Shown one piece after another: positions 1-8,228 of a stretch of 64,000 nt of DNA. The translations under genes and the position numbers were made by a program. How positions within the stretch are numbered: position 1 is the first letter of the stretch; each line of letters opens with the position of its first letter. The notes below the pieces were generated by a model, which made no database searches, had not been told where the DNA came from, and saw nothing but the letters and a program-made list of their open reading frames with translations. The stretch is from Streptomyces sp. NBC_01232 (GTDB taxonomy: Bacteria > Actinomycetota > Actinomycetes > Streptomycetales > Streptomycetaceae), in NCBI RefSeq assembly GCF_035989885.1, contig NZ_CP108518.1, positions 7,555,001 through 7,619,000 of the forward strand. Direction: 5' to 3'.

Positions 1-135
1 CCTGCCTCCCTGGTCTGTTCGGATGTGCCGGGGGATGCGGCTCCCCCTCCTGGGCCCGGCCGCGCCCGGAATGGGCTGAGCAGGGGATCTCAGGCTGACC
101 GTGGACGGCCGTGCGGCGACCAGAGGCGCAGAGCG

Positions 136-1407
136 GTGACGGAGACGGGCCCGATCGTCGTTTTCGCGAACTTCCTCTCGGACTTGGCGGTGGACCTCGA
201 CGAGGGTCAGATGCTGACGACGTGGGCGCCGCGGAAGGCGTGGCTGCTGCGGCCGGGGGACGTGTTCGTCACTCCCGTGCCGCTGAGCCGGGAGTTCCTG
301 CGGTACGTGTACGACCTGACCGGGGTGCCCCCGGAATCGGTGGCGGTCGTCGAGGTGCCCCCCGCCGGAGCCGTTCCGCTGGCGCGGGCGGTGCGCGAGG
401 CTGGCCTCGTCGAGCAGGTCCGGGCTCTCGCCGGTGACCGGGGCGCGGCGCTGCTGCCGACGGCGTTGGACGCGTCGGCGATCGCGTTCGCCCGGGACAT
501 CGGCATCGACGTCCACCCGTATCCCACGGTCGAGGCCGCAGAGGCCGCCCTGAGGACGACCATGCTGCTCAACACGAAGACCAGATTCCGCGAGACGGCC
601 GAGCAACTGGGCATGCGGCTGCCGACGGGCCGGATGTGCCGACGCCCCGAGGTGGAAGGCGCGGCGCGCGATCTCCTGCGGGATCACGAGCGTGTCGTGG
701 TGAAGCCCGACCGTTCGGCCGGAGGGCACGGGATGCGCTTCGTGTCCCGCGACGACCTGCGTGGCGGGGCGAGCCTGATGCTCGACACGGTCGGGGGGCC
801 CGAGGGCCTGTGAGTAGTGGAGGAGTGCCTCGACGTCGCCGAGTCGGTCAGCATCCAGCTGGAAGTCTCCGCCTCCGGGACGCGCGCGCTCTTCAGCGGT
901 GCGATGCGCACGGTTCAGGGCTCCCTCACGGGATACGCCTCTCCGCTGCCGCCGTCCGGAGCGCCCGTGGCCGACGCGCTGGAGGAGTGGGGGGCGGCCC
1001 TGGGGCGTCACCTGGCCGATCACGGCTACGCCGGGCCCTTCGGGCTCGACGCGCTGGTGGACACCGAGGGTGTCGCGTACGCGAGTGAGAGCAACATCCG
1101 CCGTACGGCCACCACCACACCCCACGCCATGGTCACCCGGCTGACTGCGGGATCGGCCGCGCCGCCCCCGGCATGGTCGGTGGCGAAGGGCTCGACCCGG
1201 ACCCCCATGGACTTCGATGAGGCGCTCGCCCGGCTGCGCGCTTCCCGCCTTGGGTTCGACCCGGATCGCGGCGAGGGCGTGGTGCTGTACGCGGACGTGC
1301 CGCCCGACGGCCGGTCCTGGAGGTACGCGGTGATTGCCAGGAGTGCCGGGCACGTGGAGGAGCAGGAAACCGTCTTGGTGGAGGTCCTCGAATTCGAGGG
1401 TGGCTGA
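136..1407 (+). pseudogene. pre-ATP-grasp/ATP-grasp ligase interrupted by an in-frame TGA
   Basis: Two open segments lie in the same frame, separated only by TGA at 811-813 and one sense codon; the second could restart at GTG 817. The first segment (GTG 136, beginning VTETGPIVVFANFLSDL) has a pre-ATP-grasp domain followed by the start of an ATP-grasp fold (VVVKPDRSAGGHGMRF, a nucleotide-binding loop). The second segment has the ATP-grasp C-terminal half, including ESNIRRT in the place of the usual metal-binding E-x-N. Family knowledge: actinobacterial proteins of this layout resemble the peptide ligase PGM1 and use ATP to join a carboxylate to an amine. The substrate is unknown. Frame and protein logic are continuous over the stop, so it was once one protein of about 423 residues. 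Either it is a nonsense pseudogene or the TGA is a sequencing error. The start is uncertain because the upstream gene is outside the window. Confidence 0.7.
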
Positions 1408-1409
1408 GC

Positions 1410-1462
1410 AGCATGATGCCGGGCCCGGCACCCAGGAAGGGTGCCGGGCCCGGCATCATGCT
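1410..1462. terminator. bidirectional hairpin terminator
   Basis: Perfect inverted repeat with 23-base arms at 1410-1432 and 1440-1462 and a 7-base loop. The arms begin AGCATGATGCCGGGCCCGG. It lies just after the ATP-grasp stop and before the convergent PRC-barrel gene stop, so it can end transcription from both sides. It has no long U tract, which is usual for streptomycete terminators. Confidence 0.85.
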
Positions 1463-1473
1463 GCGGGACGGGA

Positions 1474-1842
1474 TCAGGCGGGGCGGCCGCCGAAGGGGGC
1501 GCCGGGGCCGTAGTAGGTGCCCAGCTCGTCGCGGTAGCCCGCGTCGCCGAGGTGCTTGTCGCGGTGGAACTCGGGGGCGTCCTTGATCTGGCCCCTGGTC
1601 CGGTCGACGAAGACCTTCCGCTCCTCCGGGTCGATGCTGACCACGGTGCTCGCCGGCAGCAGGACCTCCTTGCCGAAGATCCAGACACCGGTGTCGACCA
1701 CCAGGTAGGCGTCACCGACCTCGTCGGAGTGCTTGTCGACCTTGCCGATGCTGCCGTCGGTCGCCTCGACCTTGTAGCCGGTCAGATCCGTACCGGCCAG
1801 GTGGCCCGAGGTCGGCTGGTAACTCCACACATGCTCAGTCAC
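1474..1842 (-). CDS. PRC-barrel domain protein
   Basis: A 122-residue soluble protein. The N-terminal half (residues about 10-80) has the PRC-barrel pattern: DLTGYKVEATDGSIGKVD followed by YLVVDTGVWIFGKEVLLPAS and a VVSIDPEERKVFVDR strand. The C-terminal tail has FHRDKHLGDAGYRDELGTYY, common in streptomycete PRC-barrel proteins. Family role: PRC barrels are small beta-barrel adaptor folds seen in photosynthetic reaction centres, RimM and many stress-type proteins; no reaction can be assigned. The start was taken at GTG 1842 rather than the longer open frame because GGAGGAG sits 11 bases upstream of it. It is transcribed alone and ends at the strong hairpin at 1410-1462. Confidence 0.85.
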   Translation of the reverse strand: MTEHVWSYQPTSGHLAGTDLTGYKVEATDGSIGKVDKHSDEVGDAYLVVDTGVWIFGKEVLLPASTVVSIDPEERKVFVDRTRGQIKDAPEFHRDKHLGDAGYRDELGTYYGPGAPFGGRPA

Positions 1843-2133
1843 GCGAAAAACAACTCCTCCGGTCAATGGAGGACGACGGCGAAATGCTTCTACGCCGACC
1901 CTCCTTGTTCCGTACGTCGTGCTCGGCGGATGTGCTGCGTACCGCCTGGACTTCACCTGCCCCGCCTTTGCGACTTCACGCACCCGGATTGAATACGGGA
2001 CCGGAGCGGCCGTCGATCATTGGAGGTGAGCAGGTTCCCTGCTGCATCACGGCGACCGTCCCGGCTGCCGTCCGGATTCCCTCTATATGCGCCGCTATTC
2101 GTTCCGTGTCGGTGACGGCTCGTCTACAACGAC

Positions 2134-2180
2134 ATGGCGGTGGCCGGTCACCCTAAGAAGGAGTGACCGGCCACCGCCAT
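2134..2180. terminator. hairpin terminator downstream of the hydrophobic-protein gene
   Basis: Perfect 18-base arms (2134-2151 and 2163-2180; ATGGCGGTGGCCGGTCAC and its complement) around an 11-base loop. It lies 28 bases past the stop of the minus-strand gene at 2209. Confidence 0.8.
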
Positions 2181-2208
2181 GCAGTGTCAGAACTGCGCTG
2201 TCGTACGG

Positions 2209-2370
2209 CTACCAGCGGTACCAGCGGCCGCTACCGCCCTTGGGCCGGGCGACGAAACCGATCAGCCACAGGATCAGGACTGCGATAGCCACCCACCAGA
2301 GAATCTTCACCGCGAAACCTGCGCCGAAGAGGATCAGGACCAGCAGAAGAACGAGAAGCAGGGGAACCAT
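2209..2370 (-). CDS. small hydrophobic membrane protein
   Basis: A 53-residue peptide made of two closely spaced hydrophobic helices (residues about 2-20 and 22-40) and a basic aromatic tail, SGRWYRW. Streptomycetes commonly encode short hydrophobic proteins of this kind, with the same MVPLLLVLLL start and RWYRW end; their function is unknown. The start at ATG 2370 is supported by GGAGG eight to nine bases upstream. The gene stands alone between the PRC-barrel gene and a plus-strand gene and is followed by a strong hairpin. It probably sits in the cytoplasmic membrane. Confidence 0.75.
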   Translation of the reverse strand: MVPLLLVLLLVLILFGAGFAVKILWWVAIAVLILWLIGFVARPKGGSGRWYRW

Positions 2371-2590
2371 AGTTATCAACCTCCGAAGCACCGTCTGCCC
2401 GACCGCATCCAGGAAATGCGTTCGATTCTTATGTGTTTTTTATCCCGGTGGCTGGGCAGGAGATCTTGCCTGCATTCCACGAGCCCGCTTCGGCGGAGCC
2501 ACCTCGGAGCCGATGCATCCGGGGAGACCTTCTTACGCTGGTTGGCCCAATCGCCCCACCGGAGAGGCGTCCTTCGGGCACAACATCCCC

Positions 2591-3031
2591 ATGGACAGCA
2601 ATCAGGAGATGGATCCGGCACACCGAGTTCCGGACGCGGTCGACGAGAAGACGGTGCGTGCTCTGGGTGTGCTTTCGAAGGCCCTCGAGACCACGGAGCG
2701 GGCCCGTGGCCACCTCTACGGGTTCCATCAGCTGACCGGGACGGCGGACTTCGAGCTCGGCGACGCGGCGCGACTCTTGCGGGAGGCGGGCTACGAGGAG
2801 CAGGCTGCCCGGGTCGAGCGCGAGATCGTGGGCCGCAACGTCATCCCGGGTCATTGGACGTTCCAGATCATCGAGGCTTACAACTCCACGTACTACCAGC
2901 CCTTCGCTGCGGTGGAACGCGCAATCGTCGACGAGGTGGCCGGCGGGCGCGACCACCTCCTGGAGGCCCGCCTCAAAACGCTTCGCCGCACCCCCCACCA
3001 TCCTGACCACACCGCAACGCCCCCCTCCTGA
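2591..3031 (+). CDS. conserved hypothetical helical protein
   Basis: A 146-residue acidic, mostly helical protein with no signal peptide or membrane segment. A central block (ALGVLSKALETTERARGHLY, GFHQLTGTADFELGDAARLL, then VPGHW-like VIPGHWTFQIIEAYN) looks like a compact helical bundle with conserved aromatic residues. I recognise it as an actinobacterial family without an assigned function. The ATG at 2591 was chosen because the open frame upstream (from 2087) is antisense to the hydrophobic-protein gene and lacks protein-like character. It is not linked in an operon with either neighbour. Confidence 0.65.
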   Translation: MDSNQEMDPAHRVPDAVDEKTVRALGVLSKALETTERARGHLYGFHQLTGTADFELGDAARLLREAGYEEQAARVEREIVGRNVIPGHWTFQIIEAYNSTYYQPFAAVERAIVDEVAGGRDHLLEARLKTLRRTPHHPDHTATPPS

Positions 3032-3131
3032 ATGACGGCCCGGCCCGGCGAAGGATCCGGGGAGGCCTACCGGAGCTCAGCTTCGATCGGGGCTCATCAG
3101 GGCGTACGGAGCGGGTGCGCAAAGGCCTCCC

Positions 3132-3713
3132 TCACGTTGCGGCGTGCGCTCCTACGGCCTGCCGGTAGGCCACGTGTCCGCCCAGCGCGCCGCTGACGGC
3201 TACGGCAGCCAGCCCGCCCAGGGCCCACAGCCGGCCCTTCGCCGAGCGGCTGCGGAGCCGTGCGGTCAGGGACGCGGTGTAGCAGGCCACCGCGGCGACA
3301 TTGGAGGCCGCGTGGACCAGGCCGACCCGGGCCTGCTCGGGCGGCAGGTCCGCCCAGTCCGCCCAGCCGGCGACCGCGGCCGGTGCGACACCGGCCAGTC
3401 CGACGGCCGTCAGGGTGGCCGTCGCATGGTGTGTACCGGGCACGAAGTCGAGTACCGAGGCCGACAGCCAGCATCCGATGGGTACCTGCACCAGCACGGG
3501 GTGCACGGGGTGGCCCAGCGGTCTGCCGCGCAGCAGATCGCGCATGCCGCCCAGGGGGAGGGAGCGGATTCCCCGCTGCAGCGCCCTGATGGCCGGATCG
3601 GCCACTGTCGTCCGTTCGAGCCGGTCCAGGGTCTTCAGCCAGCATGCTGAGGCAGTGTCGAGGGCCGTGGTCGGCCCGTCCGTGGGAGAGGTGTTGCGGG
3701 TGCGTGAGTTCAT
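3132..3713 (-). CDS. DUF2231 membrane protein
   Basis: A 193-residue integral membrane protein. After a hydrophilic N-terminus comes the DUF2231 signature (residues about 62-80, GHPVHPVLVQVPIGCWLSAS), then four hydrophobic helices running to the C-terminus. DUF2231 proteins are multi-helix membrane proteins of unknown function, often near Rieske or haem proteins. The start at ATG 3713 gives the full-length family form. A second, damaged copy with near-identical wording (LHPVLVQVPIGCRLSSAVLD) occurs at 58919-59320, so this locus holds two paralogues. Transcribed alone. Confidence 0.85.
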   Translation of the reverse strand: MNSRTRNTSPTDGPTTALDTASACWLKTLDRLERTTVADPAIRALQRGIRSLPLGGMRDLLRGRPLGHPVHPVLVQVPIGCWLSASVLDFVPGTHHATATLTAVGLAGVAPAAVAGWADWADLPPEQARVGLVHAASNVAAVACYTASLTARLRSRSAKGRLWALGGLAAVAVSGALGGHVAYRQAVGAHAAT

Positions 3714-3876
3714 ACACGACGCCTACCCGCTGCCACGCTGCCATCCCGGCCTGGCGCCGACTGCACCCGAACGACAGGCCCGCCGACGGGCCGTGGTCTC
3801 TTCATCGCAGTCCTGCTGCGAAGGCCCGCGCAGAGCTCTTGCTCGTGGGGCGGGTGCTGGGGCCGTGCCGGGGTAA

Positions 3877-4300
3877 GCGCGGCGCAAGAAGGTCGAGCGC
3901 ACTCGCGACGAGCTCAGCCAGACCGTCGAGGCTCTGGCAGCCAAGGCCGACAAGCAAGGCCCGAACCAAGGAGAAGACCGCCGTCATGAAGCAGCAAACC
4001 GTCGAAAAGGCTTCCCTCATCGCCGACCAGATCCGCGAGAAGGCGGAACAAGCCGCCCGGCTGGTGCGGGACAGTACCCCCGACTCGGTCCTGGGCAAGA
4101 CCGCCCAGGCCGCCACGCAGGTGTGGGACGGCGCGACCCGCGCCGGACAGTACGCGGCGGACATGACCCCCGACCCGCTGCTCGAGAGGGCCGACCAAGC
4201 TGCGAGGGCCACACGAGGCAACCGCACTCCGCTCCTGGTCGCCGGCGCTGTGATCATCGCCCTCGTGCTGGTGCGTCGCAGCCGCGCACGTCGCCGATGA
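3877..4300 (+). pseudogene. DUF3618 protein with frameshifted, start-less N-terminus (ORF from 3986 intact)
   Basis: The C-terminal part reads openly from ATG 3986 to 4300 (104 residues): amphipathic helices (LIADQIREKAEQAARLVRDS, then AQAATQVWDGATRAGQYAAD), a hydrophobic helix LLVAGAVIIALVLV and a basic tail, as in DUF3618 proteins. The conserved N-terminal DUF3618 block is also present just upstream, but in another frame: from 3877 the sequence reads ARRKKVERTRDELSQTVEAL and then AAKAD. One extra base near 3948-3953 (GACAAGCAAG where GACGTCAAG-like codons are expected) separates the two frames, and the N-terminal block has no start codon because TAA 3874-3876 precedes it. A shortened protein from 3986 may still be made. 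The stop overlaps the start of the DUF4235 gene, its usual partner. Confidence 0.7.
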
Positions 4301-4563
4301 AGGCCTCCGGCGCTGCCTACAAGCATGTCGGATTCCTCCTCGGGGCGGCGAGCGGCATGGTCGCGGGGGCCGTGTTCAAGCAGGCTTGGAAGATCATCGA
4401 AGGTGAGGGTGATGCCCCGGACGCCACTGACGAAGACCGCACGTGGACGCAGATCCTGCTCGCCGCTGCGATTCAGGGAGCGATCTTCGCCGTGGTCAAG
4501 TCGTCGGTCGAGCGATCGGGCGCAGTGGCCATACGTCGTGTGACCGGAGCCTGGCCGGGCTGA
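4297..4563 (+). CDS. DUF4235 membrane protein
   Basis: An 88-residue protein with a glycine-rich hydrophobic helix (residues about 8-24, VGFLLGAASGMVAGAVFKQA), an acidic linker with the D-E-D-R-TW motif, and a second helix (ILLAAAIQGAIFAVVKSSV). This is the DUF4235 pattern, typically encoded next to DUF3618 proteins in actinobacteria. The start ATG 4297 overlaps the DUF3618 stop by four bases (ATGA), implying translational coupling. Function is unknown; a membrane-associated stress or envelope role is an inference from its partners. Confidence 0.85.
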   Translation: MKASGAAYKHVGFLLGAASGMVAGAVFKQAWKIIEGEGDAPDATDEDRTWTQILLAAAIQGAIFAVVKSSVERSGAVAIRRVTGAWPG

Positions 4564-4730
4564 CCCACCGGCGGTGCCGGTCCTCTTCCCCGATCAGGCC
4601 GGCGCCGCCCGGACCGTCCAGCACCCCCGCCTTCACCGGAGATGGTGACTCACCATGGCTGAACGTGCGCTCGGGGCGCGGCCGGGCGGCCACGCCGACA
4701 CCTCGGAGCCCTGCCGGGTGGGCGGACGCT

Positions 4731-4895
4731 TCAGTCGATCTGGCCCTGGGTGATGACCTGGATTTCGTTGGTCTCCTCGTTCCGCACCCGGTACACCGCA
4801 TGCGGGCCCTCGTCGCGGATCTCCTCGATCCGCCCCTTCTGCGGATCCGGCCGCCCGTCGTGATAGGTGATGCGGTCGTTCTCTCCGTGCGTCAT
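4731..4895 (-). CDS. small hypothetical hydrophilic protein
   Basis: A 54-residue charged protein (MTHGENDRITYHDGRPDPQK, ending QVITQGQID) that looks like a single small beta-barrel domain: alternating strands RIEEIRDEG, AVYRVRNEET, EIQVITQ. It resembles in style the short DUF1918-like proteins of streptomycetes but I do not recognise it exactly. The start ATG 4895 has GGAGG four bases upstream. It lies between the DUF4235 gene and a DUF6479 gene transcribed in the same direction about 107 bases upstream, and may be co-transcribed with the latter. Confidence 0.6.
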   Translation of the reverse strand: MTHGENDRITYHDGRPDPQKGRIEEIRDEGPHAVYRVRNEETNEIQVITQGQID

Positions 4896-5002
4896 TTTTC
4901 CTCCGGTGACGTCTCTTCTTCTCGCAACTGAACGAGACTGCGGGTCCCTGATATCCATCTGGCCATTCCGGGTCCACGGATCAGTGGGTCCGGCCCGTCC
5001 AC

Positions 5003-5236
5003 TCAAGGCCGGGGATACTCTTGGTCCTTTTGATCGCGCGCATGCTCTTCCGGGGTCTGCCAGGAGTCCGCGCGGCTTTGTGCGACGGGATTCTGCTCGG
5101 TCGGCGGTACTTCGCGGCGCCTGCGCCGGCTCCCGTACCAGAAGGCACCGATCAGGAGGATGACCAGGACCACTCCGGCGAAGATGAGGAAGAGCGAGGC
5201 CTGGCCGTCGGCCGCGAGCGTGTCGATAGCTGTCAT
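5003..5236 (-). CDS. DUF6479 single-pass membrane protein
   Basis: A 77-residue protein with one transmembrane helix (residues about 14-34, LFLIFAGVVLVILLIGAFWY), followed by an arginine cluster (GSRRRRR) and a hydrophilic tail containing RADSWQTPEE. This pattern is the DUF6479 family, known mainly from Streptomyces and of unknown function. The arginines after the helix predict a cytoplasmic C-terminus. ATG 5236 is preceded by a weak purine-rich site (TAGGGG). Possibly co-transcribed with the small gene at 4731-4895. Confidence 0.75.
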   Translation of the reverse strand: MTAIDTLAADGQASLFLIFAGVVLVILLIGAFWYGSRRRRREVPPTEQNPVAQSRADSWQTPEEHARDQKDQEYPRP

Positions 5237-5452
5237 GCGCGGCCCCTACCCGCGATCCGTGGACATACCAGCAGTCGAACGGGTTTATACCGACTGTGCG
5301 CCTGCCAGGCCCTGGCTCGTTACCCACGGACGGCGCAGGCATGTCGCCCAATCTGGCCAATCCCTCGTCCTGGGCGAGCACTACAAGCGGCGGCCGGGTG
5401 AACGGGCGTGGGGTGGCCGGCCGCGCCGCCTGTAGTGCGAAGTCTGGAGGCG

Positions 5453-5906
5453 TTGGCGGACGGAATCGTTCTGCTCAAGGAAGACCACAAGACGGTCGAG
5501 AAGTTGTTCAAGCAGTTCGAGAAGGCCGGCGACGATCGCCGACCAGGTGATCGAGAAGCTGACCACGCACACCTGGATCGAGGAGAAGATCTTCTACCCG
5601 GCGGCCCGTGAAGCGGCACCCGACACGAAGGACCATGTCCTGGAGAGCATCGAGGAGCATCACGTCGTGCTGTGGATGCAGTCGGAGCTCAAGGATCTGG
5701 ACGCGGCCGACGAGCGGTTCGACGCAAAGATGAGCGTGCTGATGGAGAACGTCCGCCACCACGTCGAGGAAGAGGAGAAGGAGTGGTTCCCCGATGTCCG
5801 CAAGGCCATGGGTCGTAACCGCCTCGCTGAACTCGGCGAACAGATGGAGGCGGCGAAGAAGAGGGCGCCGGGCGAGCCCCTGGCTGTTCCGAGCGCCAAG
5901 CACTGA
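5453..5906 (+). pseudogene. hemerythrin-domain protein, frameshifted
   Basis: Two overlapping frames join into one hemerythrin-type four-helix protein. Frame one begins at TTG 5453 (LADGIVLLKEDHKTVEKLFK) and leaves frame after KAGDD near 5533. Frame two continues ADQVIEKLTTHTWIEEKIFY to 5906. Iron-ligand residues are visible: the H of KEDHKTVE, the H and E of HTWIEEKIF, the HH of EEHHVVLW and the HHVEEEE motif near the end. Family members bind a non-haem di-iron centre and are linked to oxygen or NO sensing and redox stress. The segment between KAGDD and ADQV is shorter than usual, so a small deletion that is not a multiple of three explains the break. Unless the sequence is wrong here, only a C-terminal fragment from about 5547 could be made. 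Confidence 0.75.
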
Positions 5907-6057
5907 ACGTGGGCCCGATCGGATCGTTCAGGCGGGCGAGCCCGGCGACCGGCGCGGGGGTGAATTCGCCGAACATTGGTCCAACCCGGGCAAGGCTCAA
6001 TGCCGCGGACCATTGAGGGGCGGGACGCTCCCGCCCGCGCGTGATGGCGCTGCTTCT

Positions 6058-6450
6058 TCAGTTGCAGGCCTCTGTCGCGGGCACGATGCGGGCCGCCATG
6101 TTGATCTCCATCATGGTCAGGGCGGCGTCTGCCAGGTCCGAGCGGATGTGGGCGACGGCATCGCGAGCGATGGTGACGGACAGGTGCCTGATGTCGGCGT
6201 CGAGGGCGGAGTACATCACGCACTGCTCCGTCACCTGCCCGCACAGTACGAGATGGTCGACGCCCAGTGTTCCCAACAGGTAGGCGAGGGACGTTTCGTA
6301 GAAGGCGGAGTGGCGTGCCTTGACGATGAAGTAGGAATCCTCGTCCGGCCGTACAGGTTCGACCAAGCCGGCGTGGGGGCCGGCCAAGGCGGCTTCGAGG
6401 ATCTCCCCGTGGTGGGAACGCCATTTCCCGAAGCGAGCCCGAGGCAGACA
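6058..6450 (-). pseudogene. isochorismatase-family cysteine hydrolase, N-terminally truncated
   Basis: The C-terminal two thirds of an isochorismatase-like hydrolase: KWRSHHGEILEAALAGPHAG, then FIVKARHSAFYET (with the lysine of the catalytic triad) and LVLCGQVTEQCVMYSALDA, which holds the catalytic cysteine. The N-terminal strand with the catalytic aspartate (V-D-M/Q-N region) is missing. The open frame continues upstream to 6594, but those residues do not resemble the family and no alternative frame restores them. It is therefore probably an inactive remnant. The remaining part is well conserved, which suggests recent truncation. Confidence 0.7.
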
Positions 6451-6702
6451 CCGCACCACCGGTTCGAACGGGTTTCTTGGGCAGCCCGCAGCAGGCCCCG
6501 AGCCGTGAAGGCTATGTAGGCGAAGACGAAGAGCGGATTTCCGTGAATCTGGGCATCGGTGCTTGATGGGACCCTTCAGAAATGTTGGTGGCAACTGGCA
6601 CCACTCGTTCGGGCGTGGGACTTGTGGCGGCTCGGGTGATGAACTGACGGGTGCTGTCCGGGTACGGCTCCGCCGGCCCGCGTACGACCCAGCCTGTGGT
6701 GA

Positions 6703-8022
6703 TCAATGCTTGAGGGCCCGCTCCAGCTGTTGCTTGTTCATGTGCGAACGGCCTTCGATGCCCTGAGCCTTGGCCTCCTGGCGCAGCTCTTCCACGGTGT
6801 GCCCGGAGGACCCCCCCGTGGCGCGGCTGCCTCGCTTGTCGGCGGATGCCCGGCGGCTACTGCCGTTGGTGCCGTTGGGGTGGAGGACGACCTTGGTCCA
6901 GCCGTCGTCGCGGTTGTCGAAGTGTTCGTAGGCCGATGAGGCCTCGTCGAGGCCGAGTTCGTGGGAGACGAGGAAGCTGGGCTCGGCCCTGCCGCCGGCG
7001 ATCAGGTCACGCAGGGCCCGGTTGTAGCGCTTGACGGGTGCCTGGCCGGTGCCGATGCGCTGGCCCTTGAACCAGAGCATGCCGAAGTCCAGCGGTACCT
7101 TTCCCTGGGCTTCGAGCTCGCCCTGGGCCTCGGCGCCTCCGGGGTCCTCGGGCAGGAACACGCCGACGACGCCGATTCCACCGGTGAACCGGACCGAGTC
7201 GATCAGCCCGTTCATCGTCAAGGTGGCGTCCTCGTGCCCCTGCGGGTCGTGGGCCTGGTAGCCGACGCACTCGCAGCCGTTGTCCGCACCCAGCCCGAGG
7301 GTCGCTTCCTTGACCACCTCGGCCGGATCCTGCTCGGCGGTGTTGATGGCGATGGCGCCGATCTCTTCGGCGATCCGGAGCCGATCGGGCTGGTGGTCGG
7401 CGACCCATACACGGCCGGCGCCCTTGAGGATCGCCGAGTAAGCGGCCATGAGGCCGACCGGACCGGCGCCGTAGACGATCGTCTGGTCACCGGGCTTGAC
7501 GCCCGCCATCTCGGTGGCGTGATAGCCCGTGGGGAAGATGTCCGCCAGCATCACGTAGTCGAGCTGGCGCTCGGCGGCGTCCTCGCCCAGGCGCAGGGCG
7601 TTGAAGTCGCCGTACGGGACCCACAGCAGCTCTGCCTGGCCGCCCTGGTACGGGCCCATCTCGGCGAAGCCGTACGCGGCGCCGGCCATGTCCGGCTTGG
7701 GCTGCATGGTCAGGCAGTAGTTGGTGAGGCCCTGTTCGCACTGCTTGCAGAAGCCGCAGGCGATGTTGAAGGGCAGCACCACCCAGTCTTCGCCCTTGAT
7801 CTTGCTGACGGCATCGCCCACCTCGACGACCTGGCCGAGGTTCTCGTGGCCGAGGGTCCGGCCCGTCTCGAAGGAGGTCCGGCCTTCGTACATGTGGAGG
7901 TCGGAGCCGCAGATGTTGGTGGTGGTGATCTTCACCAGGATGTCGCCGGGGTGCTCGATCTTCGCGTCGGGGACGTCCTTGACCGTCACCGTCCGCGGTC
8001 CTTCGTACACTGCCGCTTTCAT
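6703..8022 (-). CDS. zinc-dependent formaldehyde-dehydrogenase-type alcohol dehydrogenase with Rho-N-like C-terminal tail
   Basis: A 439-residue medium-chain zinc dehydrogenase. The catalytic zinc site is seen in TTTNICGSDLHMYEGR and GHENLGQVVEVG; the structural zinc cysteines in CGFCKQCEQGLTNYC; the Rossmann fold in VYGAGPVGLMAAYSA. Layout and wording match the glutathione-independent formaldehyde dehydrogenase group, which oxidises formaldehyde or other aldehydes with bound NAD. The core ends near residue 385 (WTKVVLHP). A low-complexity linker and a short helical domain (HTVEELRQEAKAQGIEGRSH, MNKQQLERALKH) follow, resembling Rho-N/LEM-like helix-extended-helix modules. That extension is unusual for the enzyme. 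ATG 8022 has an AAGGAA-type site upstream. Transcribed alone. Confidence 0.85.
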   Translation of the reverse strand: MKAAVYEGPRTVTVKDVPDAKIEHPGDILVKITTTNICGSDLHMYEGRTSFETGRTLGHENLGQVVEVGDAVSKIKGEDWVVLPFNIACGFCKQCEQGLTNYCLTMQPKPDMAGAAYGFAEMGPYQGGQAELLWVPYGDFNALRLGEDAAERQLDYVMLADIFPTGYHATEMAGVKPGDQTIVYGAGPVGLMAAYSAILKGAGRVWVADHQPDRLRIAEEIGAIAINTAEQDPAEVVKEATLGLGADNGCECVGYQAHDPQGHEDATLTMNGLIDSVRFTGGIGVVGVFLPEDPGGAEAQGELEAQGKVPLDFGMLWFKGQRIGTGQAPVKRYNRALRDLIAGGRAEPSFLVSHELGLDEASSAYEHFDNRDDGWTKVVLHPNGTNGSSRRASADKRGSRATGGSSGHTVEELRQEAKAQGIEGRSHMNKQQLERALKH

Positions 8023-8228
8023 GGTCGTTCCTTGCCGACGCCACGCTTCACCGGACGCTTCACGGCGGGTGGTGGCACCTTTGTGGGGTGTTGGCGCGGT
8101 CAGTCCTACGGGCGACTCGATCGCGGGGCGGCGTCCGGCTGCCTCGGCGGCCGACGCCTCTCTTGTCGCGCCTACCCCGCCCCCCGCTCACCTCACACCA
8201 CGCCGGGACCATGGGGGAGTGAAGGACC

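Noticed and set aside
1441..1992. 183-residue plus-strand open frame
   Set aside because: It is antisense to the PRC-barrel gene, which has a ribosome site and family motifs; the plus-strand translation is typical GC-frame shadow.
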